Assembly: GCA_964525625.1 (NCBI GenBank)
Contig: CAZGKY010000045.1
Coordinates: 1-15,452 of the forward strand
DNA from: Stramentimicrobium sp964525625
Lineage (GTDB): Bacteria; Atribacterota; Phoenicimicrobiia; Phoenicimicrobiales; Stramentimicrobiaceae
Direction: 5' to 3'
Length of the DNA stretch: 15,452 nt
Shown here: piece after piece, positions 14,555-15,452 of the stretch
How the letters are laid out: each line of letters opens with the position of its first letter
How positions within the stretch are numbered: position 1 is the first letter of the stretch
Notes under the pieces: model-generated
The model's input: the letters and a program-made list of their open reading frames with translations, nothing else
The model's database searches: none
Told to the model about the DNA's origin: nothing
Made by a program: the position numbers and the translations under genes

Positions 14555-15452
14555 ATGAATATTCCACTACTTGTATTTGTATTATGCTTTATTTTAACAT
14601 TTATTTTAAGAATACCTATTGCCTTAGGTATGATTATGAGTTCGATATATTATTTTGCCCTTGCCCCAGGACCAGCAACAGGAATTCAAATGGCTGCAAC
14701 CCAGTTTCTTACTCAATTAAATGTAAAATTTATTCTGATTGCTGTTCCACTATTTATTTTTACTGCCAAGATAATGAATACCGGTGAAGTCACAGAAATG
14801 GTTTTTAAATTTGCGAATACCTTAGTGGGAAGGTTGAGAGGCGGAATGGGGCATGTAAATGTAGTTGCTTCATTAATTTTCTCAGGAATGACCGGTTCAG
14901 CCGTAGCTGATGCTTCAGGTCTAGGAATTATGGAAATTGAAGCTATGAGACAACAAAATTACGATGATGGTTTTAGCTGTGCTATTACTGCTGCTTCAGC
15001 TACGATAGGACCAATCTTTCCACCAAGTATTCCTATGATCTTTTATGCGATGTTTTCAGGTTCTTCCATTGGTAAACTTTTTTTAGGAGGCATGGCTCCA
15101 GGAGTATTAATTGCCCTAGCTTTGATGATTTATATTGCTTATATAGCGAAAAAGAGAAACTATCCCAGAGGTGAAATTTATCCCTTTAAAGAGTTTGTTA
15201 GAATTACTTTTAAGGCATTTCCTGCTCTTATGACCCCAGTAATTTTATTAGGCGGTATTTATGGTGGCTTTGTTACTCCTACTGAAGCTGGTGCATTAGC
15301 TGCTTTTTATGCTATTATAGTTTCATTATTTGTTTATCGCAAAATGGGATTACATCAACTAATAAATGTTATTATTGATACAGTAAAAACTACTGGAACT
15401 CTTTCCATTATTGTGGGAGCTGCCTTTGCTTTTTCTTATATTGTGGCTATAG
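14555..15452 (+). CDS. dctM: TRAP transporter large permease (DctM family), 3' end beyond window
   Basis: Main translocating subunit of the TRAP transporter, a sodium-driven membrane protein of the ion-transporter superfamily. The frame stays open from ATG 14555 to the last base, giving 299 residues of an expected 425 or so; truncation is only by the window edge. Translated by hand it begins MNIPLLVFVLCFILTFILR and contains the hallmark segments RLRGGMGHVNVVASLIFSGM, TGSAVADASGLG, IMEIEAM, SATIGPIFPPSIPMIFYAM, SGSSIGKLFLGGMAPG and GGFVTPTEAGALAAFYAI. These include the TGSAVADA and P-rich hairpin regions that line the substrate and sodium sites. GGGAGA (14540-14545), inside the 3' end of dctQ, provides the Shine-Dalgarno. 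No defects are seen in the visible part. Confidence 0.95.
   Translation, partial: MNIPLLVFVLCFILTFILRIPIALGMIMSSIYYFALAPGPATGIQMAATQFLTQLNVKFILIAVPLFIFTAKIMNTGEVTEMVFKFANTLVGRLRGGMGHVNVVASLIFSGMTGSAVADASGLGIMEIEAMRQQNYDDGFSCAITAASATIGPIFPPSIPMIFYAMFSGSSIGKLFLGGMAPGVLIALALMIYIAYIAKKRNYPRGEIYPFKEFVRITFKAFPALMTPVILLGGIYGGFVTPTEAGALAAFYAIIVSLFVYRKMGLHQLINVIIDTVKTTGTLSIIVGAAFAFSYIVAI

Noticed and set aside
14584..14787. A 67-residue Tyr/Cys-rich frame overlapping the dctM start
   Set aside because: The overlapping frame from 14555 encodes a clear DctM permease with a good start and remains open to the window end.
1..15452. CRISPR arrays, tRNA/rRNA genes, insertion sequences, prophage or defence genes
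   Set aside because: No regularly spaced repeats, no tRNA-like cloverleaf and no transposase or integrase-like protein could be found; intergenic regions are short.

Overview
The window is AT-rich bacterial DNA (roughly one third GC by eye) with standard start codons and strong Shine-Dalgarno sites before many genes. It reads like an anaerobe: a corrinoid reductive activator with a [2Fe-2S] domain, a dissected cobalamin-dependent methionine synthase, a URO-D-type methyltransferase-like protein and a TRAP transporter. An uncultivated Atribacterota (JS1-like) or similar AT-rich anaerobe is my best guess, but this rests on gene content only and is weak. The sequence is a draft assembly. Bases 1-44 are Illumina read-2/P7 adapter, and a second adapter copy plus ten Ns interrupts a gene at 2308-2338.

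Left part (+ strand, 247-5784): polX (repair polymerase with PHP nuclease), then three genes for methionine synthesis. These are a stand-alone homocysteine-binding methyltransferase domain (broken only by the adapter/N artefact), a RACo/RamA-like ATP-dependent activator of corrinoid proteins, and a stand-alone MetH activation domain. The methyl-THF-binding and cobalamin-binding modules of MetH are absent here and must be encoded elsewhere if the system works.

Middle part (- strand, 9379 down to 5842): a tight three-gene operon of FGGY sugar kinase, zinc-dependent medium-chain dehydrogenase and D-2-hydroxyacid dehydrogenase. It converges on the methionine block. An IclR-family regulator (9643-10458) is divergent from it across a 263-base intergenic region with a near-consensus promoter and several dyads.

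Right part (+ strand, 10562 to the end): a DapA/KDG-aldolase family enzyme, a URO-D family protein and a TRAP transporter (dctP, dctQ, and dctM cut by the window edge). A long hairpin lies between dctP and dctQ.

Taken together, the right two thirds look like one IclR-controlled regulon for uptake and breakdown of a carboxylated sugar or similar acid. The TRAP system imports it, the dehydrogenase and kinase modify it, the aldolase/dehydratase cleaves or dehydrates it, and the hydroxyacid dehydrogenase handles a 2-keto/2-hydroxyacid product. The URO-D protein is the unexplained member and may remove or move a methyl group. The substrate cannot be named from the sequence.
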